Below are positions 38,321 to 47,479 of a stretch of DNA of 64,000 nucleotides, in pieces; within the stretch, counting starts at the first letter, position 1; the number at the start of each line of letters is the position of its first letter. The notes under the pieces are model-generated. The model was not told where the DNA came from. It saw only the letters and a program-made list of their open reading frames with translations, and ran no database searches. The translations under genes were made by a program, and so were the position numbers. Origin of the DNA: Caballeronia humi (GTDB lineage Bacteria; Pseudomonadota; Gammaproteobacteria; Burkholderiales; Burkholderiaceae); the NCBI RefSeq assembly GCF_001544475.1, contig NZ_FCNW02000011.1, positions 62,001 through 126,000 of the forward strand, read 5' to 3'.

Positions 38321-40039
38321 TCAGCCTGCCGCATGCTCCACGACCATCTGCACCCTAGCCACGCCGTTCCACGTATCGCTGACGAGCCGGTATGCCACCA
38401 TCGCTCGCGCGGGCAGCGTATCGACGTGGTTGAACCAGATCGCGTTGAAGCGCTGCCGTCCGCGTACGAGCTGTAGCTTCAGATGCTTGTCCTTCACCAG
38501 AGCCTGCGACGCCACGTCGAATTCGCCCGAAAACACCGGCGCCGGAAACCCTTGCCCCCAAACCGCCGCATCGATCAACTCTACGAATTGCGGCGTGAAA
38601 TACGCGTCCTCGAGTTCGCCGTCCGTCTCCACGACGCGCGAGAGCGCTTCAGCCGTCAACCATTCGCGCCCGATCTTCTCGAACGCCGTCGTGAAGCGCG
38701 GGATGTCCGTGGTGGCGATCGTGAGGCCCGCCGCCATCGCGTGGCCGCCGAACTTGACGATCATCCCCGGCTCGCGCTTCGAGATCAGATCGACCGCGTC
38801 GCGCAGATGAAAACCAGGGATCGATCGCCCCGATCCCTTCGACAGCACGCCACTTTCGTCAGCGTGCGCGAACGTGAACGACGGCCGATGGAAGCGCTCC
38901 TTCAACCGCCCCGCGACGATCCCGATCACGCCCTGGTGCCAGTCAGGGTTGAAGAGCGTGAGGGTGGCGGAATCGGCGGGATCGATCGATTGCAGTTCGT
39001 CGAGCGCCTGCTGCTGCATGCCCGCTTCGATCTCGCGACGCTCGCGGTTGATCGAATCGAGCTGCTGCGCGAGTTCCCACGCGCGGCCGATGTCGTCGGT
39101 CGTCAGGCACTCGATGCCAAGCGACATGTCCGCGAGCCGTCCCGCCGCGTTCAGGCGCGGCCCGAGCGCGAAACCCATGTCGAAGCCCGACGCCACGCGC
39201 GCGTCGCGGCCGGCTGCGCGAAAGAGCGCGGCGATGCCCGGCTGCATGCGTCCCGCACGAATCCGCTTGAGACCTTGCGCGACCAGAATCCGGTTGTTTG
39301 GATCGAGCTTGACGACGTCCGCGACCGTACCCAGCGCGACGAGATCGAGCAGGCCATCCAAGCGCGGCTCGGGGTTCGCATCGGTGAAGGCGTTGCGGCG
39401 GCGCAGTTCGGCCCGCAGTGCAAGCAGCACGTAAAACATCACGCCGACGCCCGCGATGCATTTGCTCGGGAACGAGCAGCCCGGCTGGTTCGGATTGACG
39501 ATCGCGCGCGCGGGCGGCAACTCGTCGCCGGGCAGGTGATGATCGGTGACGAGCACGTCGATGCCGAGCGCGTTCGCCGCTTCAACGCCGTCGACGCTCG
39601 CGATGCCGTTGTCCACCGTGATCAGCAGTTCGGGCTTGCCGGCCGGGCGTCGCGCCGCCAGTTCGACGATTTCCGGCGTGAGGCCGTAGCCGTATTCGAA
39701 GCGGTTCGGCACGAGATAGTCGATTTGCGCGCCGAACATGCGCAGGCCGCGCACGGCGACGGCGCAGGCGGTGGCGCCGTCGCAGTCGTAGTCGGCGACG
39801 ACCAGCATCCGGCGCTTCTGGGCGAGCGCATCGGCGAGGACGACGGCGGCCTCGTCGCAGCCTTTCAGTCCGACGGGCGCATGCAGTTTCTTCAGCTCGA
39901 TCTCGATCTCATCCGGCGACGACACGCCACGCGACGCGTACAGCCGCGCGATCACCGGATGCAGGCCGTGGCGCATCAGCACTTCGGCATCGGCGGGGGA
40001 AGAGGCGCGGGTGATGATTCGAGTCATGCTGTCGTTCAT
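38321..40039 (-). CDS. recJ: Single-stranded-DNA-specific exonuclease RecJ
   Basis: 5'-3' exonuclease of recombination and mismatch repair; 572 residues. DHH-family motifs are VVADYDCDGATA (motif I), ITVDNGI and VTDHHLPGDE with DHH at residues 166-168. The DHHA1 region has VIGIVAGRLKERFHRPS and GKGSGRSIPGFHL, with GGHAMAAGLTI. The start at 40039 (MNDSMTRIITR) overlaps the stop of the upstream gene by four bases, indicating translational coupling. Met at 40027 is an alternative. prfB follows after 95 bases. Confidence 0.95.
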   Translation of the reverse strand: MNDSMTRIITRASSPADAEVLMRHGLHPVIARLYASRGVSSPDEIEIELKKLHAPVGLKGCDEAAVVLADALAQKRRMLVVADYDCDGATACAVAVRGLRMFGAQIDYLVPNRFEYGYGLTPEIVELAARRPAGKPELLITVDNGIASVDGVEAANALGIDVLVTDHHLPGDELPPARAIVNPNQPGCSFPSKCIAGVGVMFYVLLALRAELRRRNAFTDANPEPRLDGLLDLVALGTVADVVKLDPNNRILVAQGLKRIRAGRMQPGIAALFRAAGRDARVASGFDMGFALGPRLNAAGRLADMSLGIECLTTDDIGRAWELAQQLDSINRERREIEAGMQQQALDELQSIDPADSATLTLFNPDWHQGVIGIVAGRLKERFHRPSFTFAHADESGVLSKGSGRSIPGFHLRDAVDLISKREPGMIVKFGGHAMAAGLTIATTDIPRFTTAFEKIGREWLTAEALSRVVETDGELEDAYFTPQFVELIDAAVWGQGFPAPVFSGEFDVASQALVKDKHLKLQLVRGRQRFNAIWFNHVDTLPARAMVAYRLVSDTWNGVARVQMVVEHAAG

Positions 40040-41133
40040 TCGATGAAAAGTGCGGCGATCGGACGGCGGCGCCAGAATTTGCGCAAGGTGCCGCGCGTGA
40101 CGGTGAGCGTGACGGAGCCGGTGTCGCTGCAAAGCGTCATGCGCAGCGTGCCGAGCGAGCCGTCGTTCAAGGCGGCGAGGGCGGGCGCGAACCAGTCGGC
40201 TTCGAGTTGCTGAAGCGAGGCATTCCAGCGCGCCCAGTCCTGCTCGATGAAGGGCGCGGAGAATGGATCGAGTTCGATGAGCGTGCGGCCGGTGTCGCTG
40301 CTGCTCGACGCCAGCGCCGCGAACGACGTAGGCGGTGTCTCGGGAGAAAGACCGGAGGCGAGCGCGACGCCGCGCGTCGCGGCGGCATCGGACATCACGC
40401 GGGCGAACGGGCTTGTGACCGTGCGGTACGCGCCTTGTCCGTGCAGCCAGATCGAGTTGATCGCGGGCAGGCCGCGCGCCTCGCGCGACTCGTTCAGTGG
40501 ATGCTCGAACCACGCCATCTGCACTTCGTTCTGCAGCTTCATCCACGCGCGCGAGCGCTGGCCGGTCTTCGCTTCGTGCGGCAGCCAGATTTCGATGTTG
40601 CGTCCGCTCGCCCGCAGCGGTGACGCGCCCGTCAGCGTGCCGAGGCTCGCGCCGCTGACGTACCAGCGCGTCGCGCGCGGCGCCTGGACGTCGACGTCCA
40701 GATCTTCTATAAGCGGCTTCACGATCTGGAAAAGCGTGCGGGCTTCGTCGTCGGAGACTTCGAGCGTCGCCGGGTCGATCAGCACCAGATGGTCGTGCGC
40801 GATACGCACGTGCACCGGCTCGATGCAGGCCCAGAGCGCATCGCCGGGCGTGCCGCCGTCGGCGAGGAGCATGTAGGGCGCGAGCGGTGCCTCGTCCGCC
40901 GCAGCCTCGGCCGATGCGTTCGCCACGCCGAACTGGCGCGCGATCCAGCGCTCGTGCGGCAAAGTGCGCTGAAAATCCTCGCCGATCACGCGCTCGTCGA
41001 GCGTCGCTCGGGCGAGCAGCTTTTCGAGGGCGGGCGTATCGAGGTTGTGCAGCGCGGTCGCGGCGTCCGCGGCGGCAGGCAGCGCGAACGGGAGCAGGAG
41101 GTGGAGGTCGTGAACGGGCATGATGGTGCGCAT
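40036..41133 (-). CDS. RpfE-type regulatory protein (phosphoglycerate-mutase-like, function unknown)
   Basis: 365 residues, resembling proteins annotated in Burkholderiales as regulatory protein, RpfE type. No enzymatic motif is certain. Conserved-looking blocks are MPVHDLHLLLPFALP, HERWIARQFG, LWACIEPVHVRIAHDHLVL, the GRNIEIWLPHE segment, WMKLQNEVQMAWFEHPLNE and INSIWLHGQGA. No signal peptide is evident. Its last codon overlaps the recJ start, so the two are coupled, which suggests a shared role or dosage. The ATG at 41121 (MPVHDL) is an alternative start; neither has a clear ribosome site. Confidence 0.75.
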   Translation of the reverse strand: MRTIMPVHDLHLLLPFALPAAADAATALHNLDTPALEKLLARATLDERVIGEDFQRTLPHERWIARQFGVANASAEAAADEAPLAPYMLLADGGTPGDALWACIEPVHVRIAHDHLVLIDPATLEVSDDEARTLFQIVKPLIEDLDVDVQAPRATRWYVSGASLGTLTGASPLRASGRNIEIWLPHEAKTGQRSRAWMKLQNEVQMAWFEHPLNESREARGLPAINSIWLHGQGAYRTVTSPFARVMSDAAATRGVALASGLSPETPPTSFAALASSSSDTGRTLIELDPFSAPFIEQDWARWNASLQQLEADWFAPALAALNDGSLGTLRMTLCSDTGSVTLTVTRGTLRKFWRRRPIAALFIE

Positions 41134-41330
41134 TGTAGGGCAAAGGCGGGGCAGTTCGAGCGAGGCGGAAGAGCCTCGGGCGTTTATGTCGCCGCCGGAA
41201 CTGCGGCCTGCATCTTCGACAGGAGAAGCGCGCCGTTAAGGCGATGTAAGCGATGCAGCACCGCGGGCGTTTGCGTCGATAGTTCAGGCTAGGCGCAACT
41301 CAAATCGACAGGCGGCCAGCACGAAATCAA

Positions 41331-42440
41331 TCAAACGCTTTGCCGCGAGATGCGTCTGCGCACGAGCGCTTGTCGAACCGTCTTCTGAAAGGGCACTTCG
41401 ATGAAGCGGAAAGAGAGTTCGCCGCAGGTGGCGATCAGTGTCCCGCCCACTGCCACCGCGACCAGCACGTGCGGAATATCGACGGCCAGACCTACCGTTC
41501 GCACCATGATTTCCCTTGTGACGAGGAGCATCGGAAGGTGGCAGAGGTAAATCGAATAGGAGCGTTCGCCGATCCAGATCATCGGCGACAGCATCGCTGA
41601 CCCGGAGTAAGCGGACCCTGACAGCCCTGACAGCAGGCACAGCAGCGCGCCCGCTGCGATCACGGGAACGACCAAGGGCTGCGGCAAATGTGGCGGGGCA
41701 GTGATGCACACGAAAACGCCGGCGATGAGTAAAACCGTCGCGATAAAACGCGGCAGGCGCAGCACCGGCAACGCGTCACTCTGACGAAGCGCGAGAAAGG
41801 CGAGTGCGCCGAGTGCGAACGCCTGAGGGCGGAATGCCCACATCACGGAAAAACTGGGCGCAGGAAACAGGGACATGATGGCGGCCGCGAGCAGCATGGT
41901 GGCAACCGCCCATCGGGCGCCGATGAGGCAGATCAACGCCGTCAGCACGGCATACAACTGCCATTCGAGCGATAGCGACCAAGTGACGCCGTTCAGATCT
42001 GCATTGCCGCAAGTCAGTCCGCCAAGCTGGACGCAATGCACCCAGTACGCGTTAGAGATGCCGGAAATTGCAGCGAGAGCGCCAGTGGCAACCTTGCCGA
42101 CGTCGACGTTCGGGCTGGATGGCACGAAAGCCGCGATGCAGATTGAAGCTGCGCTCCAGAATGCAACCGCCGGGAAGAGTCTTCCCCAGCGCCGCGCCCA
42201 GAATGTGATGGATGCTTCGCGCAGCGAGGACGTCTGATGAATGTCCCTTAGAAACGAGTGGCAAATCAGGAAACCCGAAATCGCGAAGAAAATGTCGACT
42301 CCAGGCCAAAATGCAAAGTGATCAAACAGTTTCGCGTAGATGTCGGGAGTCGGAAGCCTGCTCCGGTAGTGCTGCATGATCACCAGCAGAATCGCTATGG
42401 CTCTCAGGCATTGCAGGTCGTCGTTTCTCTCGGATTTCAT
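41331..42440 (-). CDS. Acyltransferase family 3 membrane protein (OafA/YrhL-like)
   Basis: A 369-residue polytopic protein with about ten membrane segments. Family signatures are LQCLRAIAILLVIMQHY with the catalytic-region His, GVDIFFAISGFLIC, the ARRWGRLFPAV arginine block and the GERSYSIYLCHLP segment. Such proteins add acetyl or other acyl groups to surface sugars such as O-antigen or exopolysaccharide. G+C and codon use are looser than in the flanking core genes. It belongs to a small islet with the FkbM-type gene and a broken remnant, between the recJ group and lolC. Confidence 0.87.
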   Translation of the reverse strand: MKSERNDDLQCLRAIAILLVIMQHYRSRLPTPDIYAKLFDHFAFWPGVDIFFAISGFLICHSFLRDIHQTSSLREASITFWARRWGRLFPAVAFWSAASICIAAFVPSSPNVDVGKVATGALAAISGISNAYWVHCVQLGGLTCGNADLNGVTWSLSLEWQLYAVLTALICLIGARWAVATMLLAAAIMSLFPAPSFSVMWAFRPQAFALGALAFLALRQSDALPVLRLPRFIATVLLIAGVFVCITAPPHLPQPLVVPVIAAGALLCLLSGLSGSAYSGSAMLSPMIWIGERSYSIYLCHLPMLLVTREIMVRTVGLAVDIPHVLVAVAVGGTLIATCGELSFRFIEVPFQKTVRQALVRRRISRQSV

Positions 42441-42551
42441 GTGCGCACAACTCGGCTCGGCGAACCTCGAATTCTAACAGCCGCCTCCGGGACGTTTCCT
42501 CACGGGAATTGAAGCGAAGGCTTGTTCAGCGATGCAACGTCGAACCATACC

Positions 42552-43814
42552 TCACCGCGCCGAGAAACGTGCTCGTACGCGCCGATAAGGAGCAAACAGA
42601 CGCCACGTGCGCGAGGACCGGATTGTCGCCAAATCGGACTGCACGGTGCGCAACTGCGCTCCCTGATCCGCGATATGCGTGTTGGCTGCGAGGAGTTTTT
42701 GCCGCAAGACCGCCGATTGCTCTTCGGCCTGCGTGCGAAGGTATTGTTCGTCAGTGCAGATCCGCTGCGCCGTTTCGAGAGCGTGCTCGGCATCGATGCG
42801 AAGGCGCCGCTCATCCTCGAGCGCGCGCTTCGTCGCTTCATGTGCCTGCTCGGCGTGCTGAACGCGATGATCTGCGTCGAGCAGGTGCCGCTCGGTGGTT
42901 TGTGTTTGCTGCTCCAGTTTCGCGCGAAGCTTGCGCGCCAATGTCCAGAGCCACCGGATCGAAGAGGGTGGCGTCATCGATGATTCGCCGAGCGCCGCAT
43001 GAACGTCGAACCACTCATCCGCGGGACCGGCGCTTTTTCCGTCCGCCGTACGAACGCATTGTCGAAATCTGAGCAACGCTTGATCGTAGTTCAGCCAGTC
43101 GCCGGCGAGGTCGAGTCCGAACACGCCTGAATCTTTCCCGGTGAATACTCGTTCGACGTGAAAGCCTTCCTTTTGCGTCTCCCCGGACGTGGACTGTTCC
43201 TTTGTTCGCTGAGGGACGATTTTGAATTGCCGATATCCCGCTTTAAATAATTCAGGGAGCGTGTGATTGCCGAATTCCTCGACCGATATGAAAGGAGGGA
43301 GATGCCGGATTTTCGCCAAATCAGCGAGTACAAGTTTGTCTCCACCCTCGATATCGACCTTCAAATATCTCGGAACGCCGAATTTTTTCACAAGAGATTC
43401 GATGGTGAAGCACGGCACATTGATGATTTCGTGACGCGTGTTGTCGCGACATCCGTAGGCCGGGTCGAACGAACTCCAATGATCGTTGTCCAGGTTGACG
43501 TAGAAGGGCAGTGTCGAGGCTTCCTTCCAGATGCCGATATTCAGGAGCGTAAGAGAGTCGTCGGCGATGGCGGCAGCGAACGTGACCTGCAACTGCGCGA
43601 ATATGCGTGGATTGGCTTCCACGCCGACCACCCGAAAGCCCTTTTCCAGATAGAACGATGTGTCTTCCCCGGCATTTACGCCAATATCGAAGATCAGAGT
43701 TTCGTCGTGTGGATTTTCGTTAGACGGTTTGCTGACGCCGTTCCAGCCAAGGGCTTCGGATTTCCTGCCTTCGTCCGCCATTTCGCTTGCGAAGCCGACC
43801 TTTGTTTCGAACAT
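42552..43814 (-). CDS. FkbM family methyltransferase with C-terminal coiled coil
   Basis: 420 residues. The N-terminal SAM-dependent methyltransferase domain (about 40-240) has LIFDIGVNAGEDT (SAM loop), VVGVEANPRIF, YLKVDIEGGDKLVL and FISVEEFGNH, all typical of FkbM enzymes that O-methylate glycans. Residues about 285-405 are a long Glu/Arg/Gln/Ala coiled coil, ending in a tail SSRTWRLFAPYRRVRARF. That tail resembles the end of the remnant at 44033. It is probably a late-acting surface polysaccharide enzyme. The first 35 residues are not conserved and the true start may be later. Confidence 0.85.
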   Translation of the reverse strand: MFETKVGFASEMADEGRKSEALGWNGVSKPSNENPHDETLIFDIGVNAGEDTSFYLEKGFRVVGVEANPRIFAQLQVTFAAAIADDSLTLLNIGIWKEASTLPFYVNLDNDHWSSFDPAYGCRDNTRHEIINVPCFTIESLVKKFGVPRYLKVDIEGGDKLVLADLAKIRHLPPFISVEEFGNHTLPELFKAGYRQFKIVPQRTKEQSTSGETQKEGFHVERVFTGKDSGVFGLDLAGDWLNYDQALLRFRQCVRTADGKSAGPADEWFDVHAALGESSMTPPSSIRWLWTLARKLRAKLEQQTQTTERHLLDADHRVQHAEQAHEATKRALEDERRLRIDAEHALETAQRICTDEQYLRTQAEEQSAVLRQKLLAANTHIADQGAQLRTVQSDLATIRSSRTWRLFAPYRRVRARFSAR

Positions 43815-44032
43815 GAATCGTCACCCGCTGATGATAGGTTAAGCGCCGAGAACACATTCCCGAAATATCGTTCCCCAGCCACCAAGCTTATATAAGCACG
43901 TTGCTGTCTTGGCAAGGCCGGTGGTCTGGTATGCACGCATGCAACTCGCGGACACACCGTAACCAGAGTCGGGCGTGCTTTGTACGGCTATCAGCAGTGA
44001 CGCGTGCGACAGCAAGCGTCACTTTCACTGCC

Positions 44033-44655
44033 TCAGAAGATAAAGCGCAGCGCATCCCGGATGCTGACTTCACCTCTTAGCAGTCTGAGCGGTGCACGGA
44101 GCGGGCGCGTCAGTTTCCATGACGTTGAGCCGACCAGCCGTTCGATGACCTGATTGCGCTCGGCTATCGCAGCGCGAAGCTGTCGCACATCTTGATCGAG
44201 TTGCTGATAGGGGACGGTCGCGAGTGCATGGGACGGCAAAGACAGCATCTGAGTCAGTTCGGGGAAATTGACCAGATGCGACACCATTTCACTCATCGAC
44301 CTGTTCCACTTCGACCGGTCCGGCTCAGTGATCGTATTTCCGCTTTGTCGAACCGAAATTCCGACGAAAAGCTTGTCGACTGCGATCGGGAAATTCTGAT
44401 GAGAAAGCAGCGCAGCGAGGATCGTCATGAAATCTTCGTAATAAGTCACCGTGCTGTCTCGATAATTATCAACGACTTAGAGAATGATTCTGCTGCTTCC
44501 CGATATTCCGCTTCCCGAACCAATGCTTCGGCCACGCCGCCGCTTCGTCTTGCTCCTCCCATGTATGGCAAACTCCCGGCTTGATCGGTGGCCGGTTTTC
44601 GCGCCGCGGATGTTCGGTAGACGGACGCCCGCGTGCGTATATAAGCTCAGCTCGC
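44033..44655 (-). pseudogene. Broken remnant of a glycan-biosynthesis protein
   Basis: A 138-residue frame opens at a GTG (44449-44447), overlapped by the TGA of another minus-strand frame open from about 44655. That upstream frame reads protein-like (GGVAEALVREAEYREAAESFSKSL). The downstream frame continues in VTYYEDFMTILAALLSHQ, ends with a coiled coil and the tail STSWKLTRPLRAPLRLLRG, which is common at the C-terminus of glycosyltransferases in O-antigen clusters. I read this as a truncated gene frameshifted near 44450-44480. Two small overlapping genes (GTGA) is the alternative. The catalytic part is missing. Confidence 0.5.
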
Positions 44656-44717
44656 GTCGGGCGCTCGGAGCGCGCCGCCGCTTCGCGCGCATGAATTGCA
44701 ATAAAGAAAGGATTCGC

Positions 44718-45971
44718 TTGAAACTACCCTACGAATGGCAGATCGGCTGGCGCTACACCCGCGCCGGCAAACGCACGACAGGCAACGGCTTCATCTCGTT
44801 CATCGCCCTCGTGTCGATGGCGGGCATCGCGCTCGGCGTCGCGGCGCTGATCGTGGTGCTGTCGGTCATGAACGGCTTCCAGAAGGAAGTCCGTGACCGC
44901 ATGCTGTCGGTGCTCTCGCACGTCGAAATCTTCTCGCCGACCGGCTCGATGCCCAACTGGGAACTCACCGCGCAGGAAGCGCGCCGCAATCCGGAGGTGA
45001 TCGGAGCGGCACCCTACGTCGAGGCGCAGGCGCTCCTCACGCGCCAGGGTGCCGTGAGCGGCGTCGCGCTGCGCGGCGTGGAGCCGTCGCTCGAGCCGCA
45101 GGTGTCGGATATCGGCAAGGAAATGCGCGCCGGATCGCTCGCGAGCCTCGTGCCGGGCGAATTCGGCATCGTGCTCGGCGCCGATCTCGCGACCAACCTC
45201 GGTGTCACCACCGGCGACAAAATCACGCTCGTCGCGCCCGAAGGCACGATCACGCCGGCCGGCATGATGCCGCGCCTGAAGCAGTTCACGGTCGTCGGCG
45301 TGTTCGAATCGGGGCACTATGAGTATGACTCGACGCTCGCGCTCATCTCGATCAAGGACGCACAGGCGCTGTTCCGCCTGCCCGCGCCGACCGGCGTGCG
45401 CCTGAAGCTCAAAGACATGCAGCGCGCGCCCGAAGTCGCGCATCAACTGGCGCGCATGCTCTCCGGCGATCTCTACATCCGCGACTGGACGCAGCAGAAC
45501 AAGACGTGGTTCTCCGCCGTGCAGATCGAGAAGCGCATGATGTTCATCATCCTCACGCTGATCATCGCGGTGGCGGCGTTCAACCTCGTGTCGTCGCTCG
45601 TGATGACCGTGACCGACAAACAGGCCGACATCGCGATCCTGCGCACGCTCGGCGCGCAGCCGGGCTCGATCATGAAGATCTTCGTGGTGCAGGGCGTGAC
45701 GATCGGCTTCATCGGCACGGCGCTCGGCGTGACGCTCGGGTGCCTGATCGCGTGGAGCATTCCGTGGCTCGTGCCGATGATCGAGCACATGATCGGCGTG
45801 CAGTTCCTGCCGCCTTCGGTGTACTTCATCAGCGAGCTGCCGTCGGAACTCGTCCCCGCCGATGTCGCGAAGATCGGCATCATCGCGTTTGTGTTGTCGT
45901 CGCTCGCGACGCTCTATCCGAGCTGGCGCGGCGCGAAGGTTCGTCCGGCGGAGGCCCTGCGGTATGAGTGA
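44718..45971 (+). CDS. lolC: Lipoprotein-releasing ABC transporter permease LolC/E
   Basis: Inner-membrane permease that extracts lipoproteins for LolA; 417 residues. It has one membrane segment near the start ([23 protein letters not shown] begins it), a large periplasmic domain, then three C-terminal segments with the FtsX-type [19 protein letters not shown] choose the TTG at 44718, preceded by AAAGGA, giving the conserved N-terminus [17 protein letters not shown]. An ATG at 44691 would add nine residues. lolD overlaps its end by eight bases. Confidence 0.95.
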   Translation: MKLPYEWQIGWRYTRAGKRTTGNGFISFIALVSMAGIALGVAALIVVLSVMNGFQKEVRDRMLSVLSHVEIFSPTGSMPNWELTAQEARRNPEVIGAAPYVEAQALLTRQGAVSGVALRGVEPSLEPQVSDIGKEMRAGSLASLVPGEFGIVLGADLATNLGVTTGDKITLVAPEGTITPAGMMPRLKQFTVVGVFESGHYEYDSTLALISIKDAQALFRLPAPTGVRLKLKDMQRAPEVAHQLARMLSGDLYIRDWTQQNKTWFSAVQIEKRMMFIILTLIIAVAAFNLVSSLVMTVTDKQADIAILRTLGAQPGSIMKIFVVQGVTIGFIGTALGVTLGCLIAWSIPWLVPMIEHMIGVQFLPPSVYFISELPSELVPADVAKIGIIAFVLSSLATLYPSWRGAKVRPAEALRYE

Positions 45972-46671
45972 TGTGAACAAGGACGTCGTGCTGGAGGCAT
46001 CGTCGATTTCGAAGACGTTCGTGCAGGGCGGCTTCAATGTGCAGGTGCTCGACAACGCGCAGTTGCAGGTGTTTCGCGGTGAGAAGCTCGCGATTGTCGG
46101 GGCGTCGGGCTCGGGCAAGAGCACGCTGCTGCACGTGCTCGGCGGCCTCGACGAACCAAGCGCGGGTCGCGTCTCGCTGCTTGGCAAGCCGTTTACCGAA
46201 CTGAAGGAGCGCGAGCGCAACGACCTGCGCAACCGCGCGCTCGGTTTCGTGTATCAGTTTCACCATCTGCTCGCGGAATTCACCGCGCTCGACAACGTCG
46301 CGATGCCGCTGCGCATCCGCCGCCAGTCGGAGGACGAAGCGCGTCGGGAGGCGATGCAGATGCTGGAGCGCGTGGGCATCGGCCATCGGGCGAAGCATCG
46401 GCCGGGCGAATTGTCCGGCGGCGAGCGGCAGCGCGTAGCGATCGCGCGGGCGCTCGTGACGCGTCCGGCTTGCGTGCTCGCCGACGAACCCACCGGCAAC
46501 CTCGACGGCGGCACGGCGGACACGGTGTTCAACCTGATGCTGGAACTGTCGCAGACGCTGGAGACGAGCTTCGTGATCGTCACGCACGATCCCGATCTCG
46601 CGGCGCGCTGCGACCGCATCATGCGACTGCGCGACGGCGTGCTGCACGAAGAGCCGCCGGTACCGGTGTAA
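45964..46671 (+). CDS. lolD: Lipoprotein-releasing ABC transporter ATP-binding protein LolD
   Basis: A 235-residue ATPase of the LolCDE system. Walker A is GASGSGKST, the signature [15 protein letters not shown] and Walker [13 protein letters not shown]. It overlaps lolC by eight bases, so the two are coupled. Substrates here include the lipoproteins at 26752 and 56025. tatD follows after four bases. Confidence 0.97.
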   Translation: MSDVNKDVVLEASSISKTFVQGGFNVQVLDNAQLQVFRGEKLAIVGASGSGKSTLLHVLGGLDEPSAGRVSLLGKPFTELKERERNDLRNRALGFVYQFHHLLAEFTALDNVAMPLRIRRQSEDEARREAMQMLERVGIGHRAKHRPGELSGGERQRVAIARALVTRPACVLADEPTGNLDGGTADTVFNLMLELSQTLETSFVIVTHDPDLAARCDRIMRLRDGVLHEEPPVPV

Positions 46672-46675
46672 AGCC

Positions 46676-47464
46676 ATGTGGATCGATACGCACTGTCACC
46701 TCGATGCCTCCGAATTCGACGCCGATCGCGACGATGTCGCGGCTTCGGCGCTGCGGTCGGGCGTGACGCGTATCGTGATTCCGGGCGTCGAGCGCGCGAA
46801 CTTTGCGACGGTGCGCGAACTCGCGCATCGTATCGACGGCGGCGCGTATGCGCTCGGCATCCATCCACTTTTCACGCCGCGCGCGCAAAACGACGATCTG
46901 CGCGTGCTGCGCGACGAAATCGCGGCGAGTCTGGATGATCCGCGGTTCGTGGGTATCGGCGAGATCGGGCTGGACTATTTCGTGCCCGGTCTCGATGACG
47001 CCCGCCAGCAATTCTTCTACAACGAGCAACTCAAGCTCGCGCGCGAATTCGAGTTGGCCGTGATCTGCCACGTGCGCAAATCGCAGGACAAGGTGCTCAA
47101 AGGGCTGCGCGTCAATGGTGTGCGAAGCGGCATCGCGCACGCGTTCAACGGCAGTTTCCAGCAGGCCGGGGCGTTCATCGCGCAGGGCATGCATCTCGGC
47201 TTCGGCGGGAACCTGACGTTCGAACGCGCGCGGCAGATTCGCCGGCTCGCGGAGCAATTGCCGCTCGAGGCGATCGTCCTCGAAACCGATGCGCCGGACA
47301 TCGCGCCTTCGTGGTGCTACAAGGGACGCAACGCGCCGGACCAGGTCGCGGGCATCGCGAAGGTGCTGGCCGAGTTGCGTGGCATCGACGAAGCGACGCT
47401 TTCGGTAGGCACAACGGCTAACGCGCACGCCGCGCTGCCCCGTCTCGGGCTTCTCTCCTCATAA
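46676..47464 (+). CDS. tatD: TatD family metal-dependent hydrolase
   Basis: 262 residues; TatD proteins are Mg2+-dependent DNases and have been linked to DNA repair. Metal-site motifs are WIDTHCHLD at the start, GIGEIGLDYF, AVICHVRKSQ, GIAHAFNGS and VLETDAPDI. It lies four bases after lolD and 15 before comEC, so it is part of the same transcript. Several TatD paralogues exist in most genomes; this one could equally be called YcfH or YjjV-like. Confidence 0.88.
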   Translation: MWIDTHCHLDASEFDADRDDVAASALRSGVTRIVIPGVERANFATVRELAHRIDGGAYALGIHPLFTPRAQNDDLRVLRDEIAASLDDPRFVGIGEIGLDYFVPGLDDARQQFFYNEQLKLAREFELAVICHVRKSQDKVLKGLRVNGVRSGIAHAFNGSFQQAGAFIAQGMHLGFGGNLTFERARQIRRLAEQLPLEAIVLETDAPDIAPSWCYKGRNAPDQVAGIAKVLAELRGIDEATLSVGTTANAHAALPRLGLLSS

Positions 47465-47479
47465 TCGTTTGCGTGTCGA

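Noticed and set aside
44484..44717. 78-residue N-terminal extension of LolC
   Set aside because: Arg/Pro-rich sequence without similarity; AAAGGA and the conserved N-terminus place the start at the TTG 44718.
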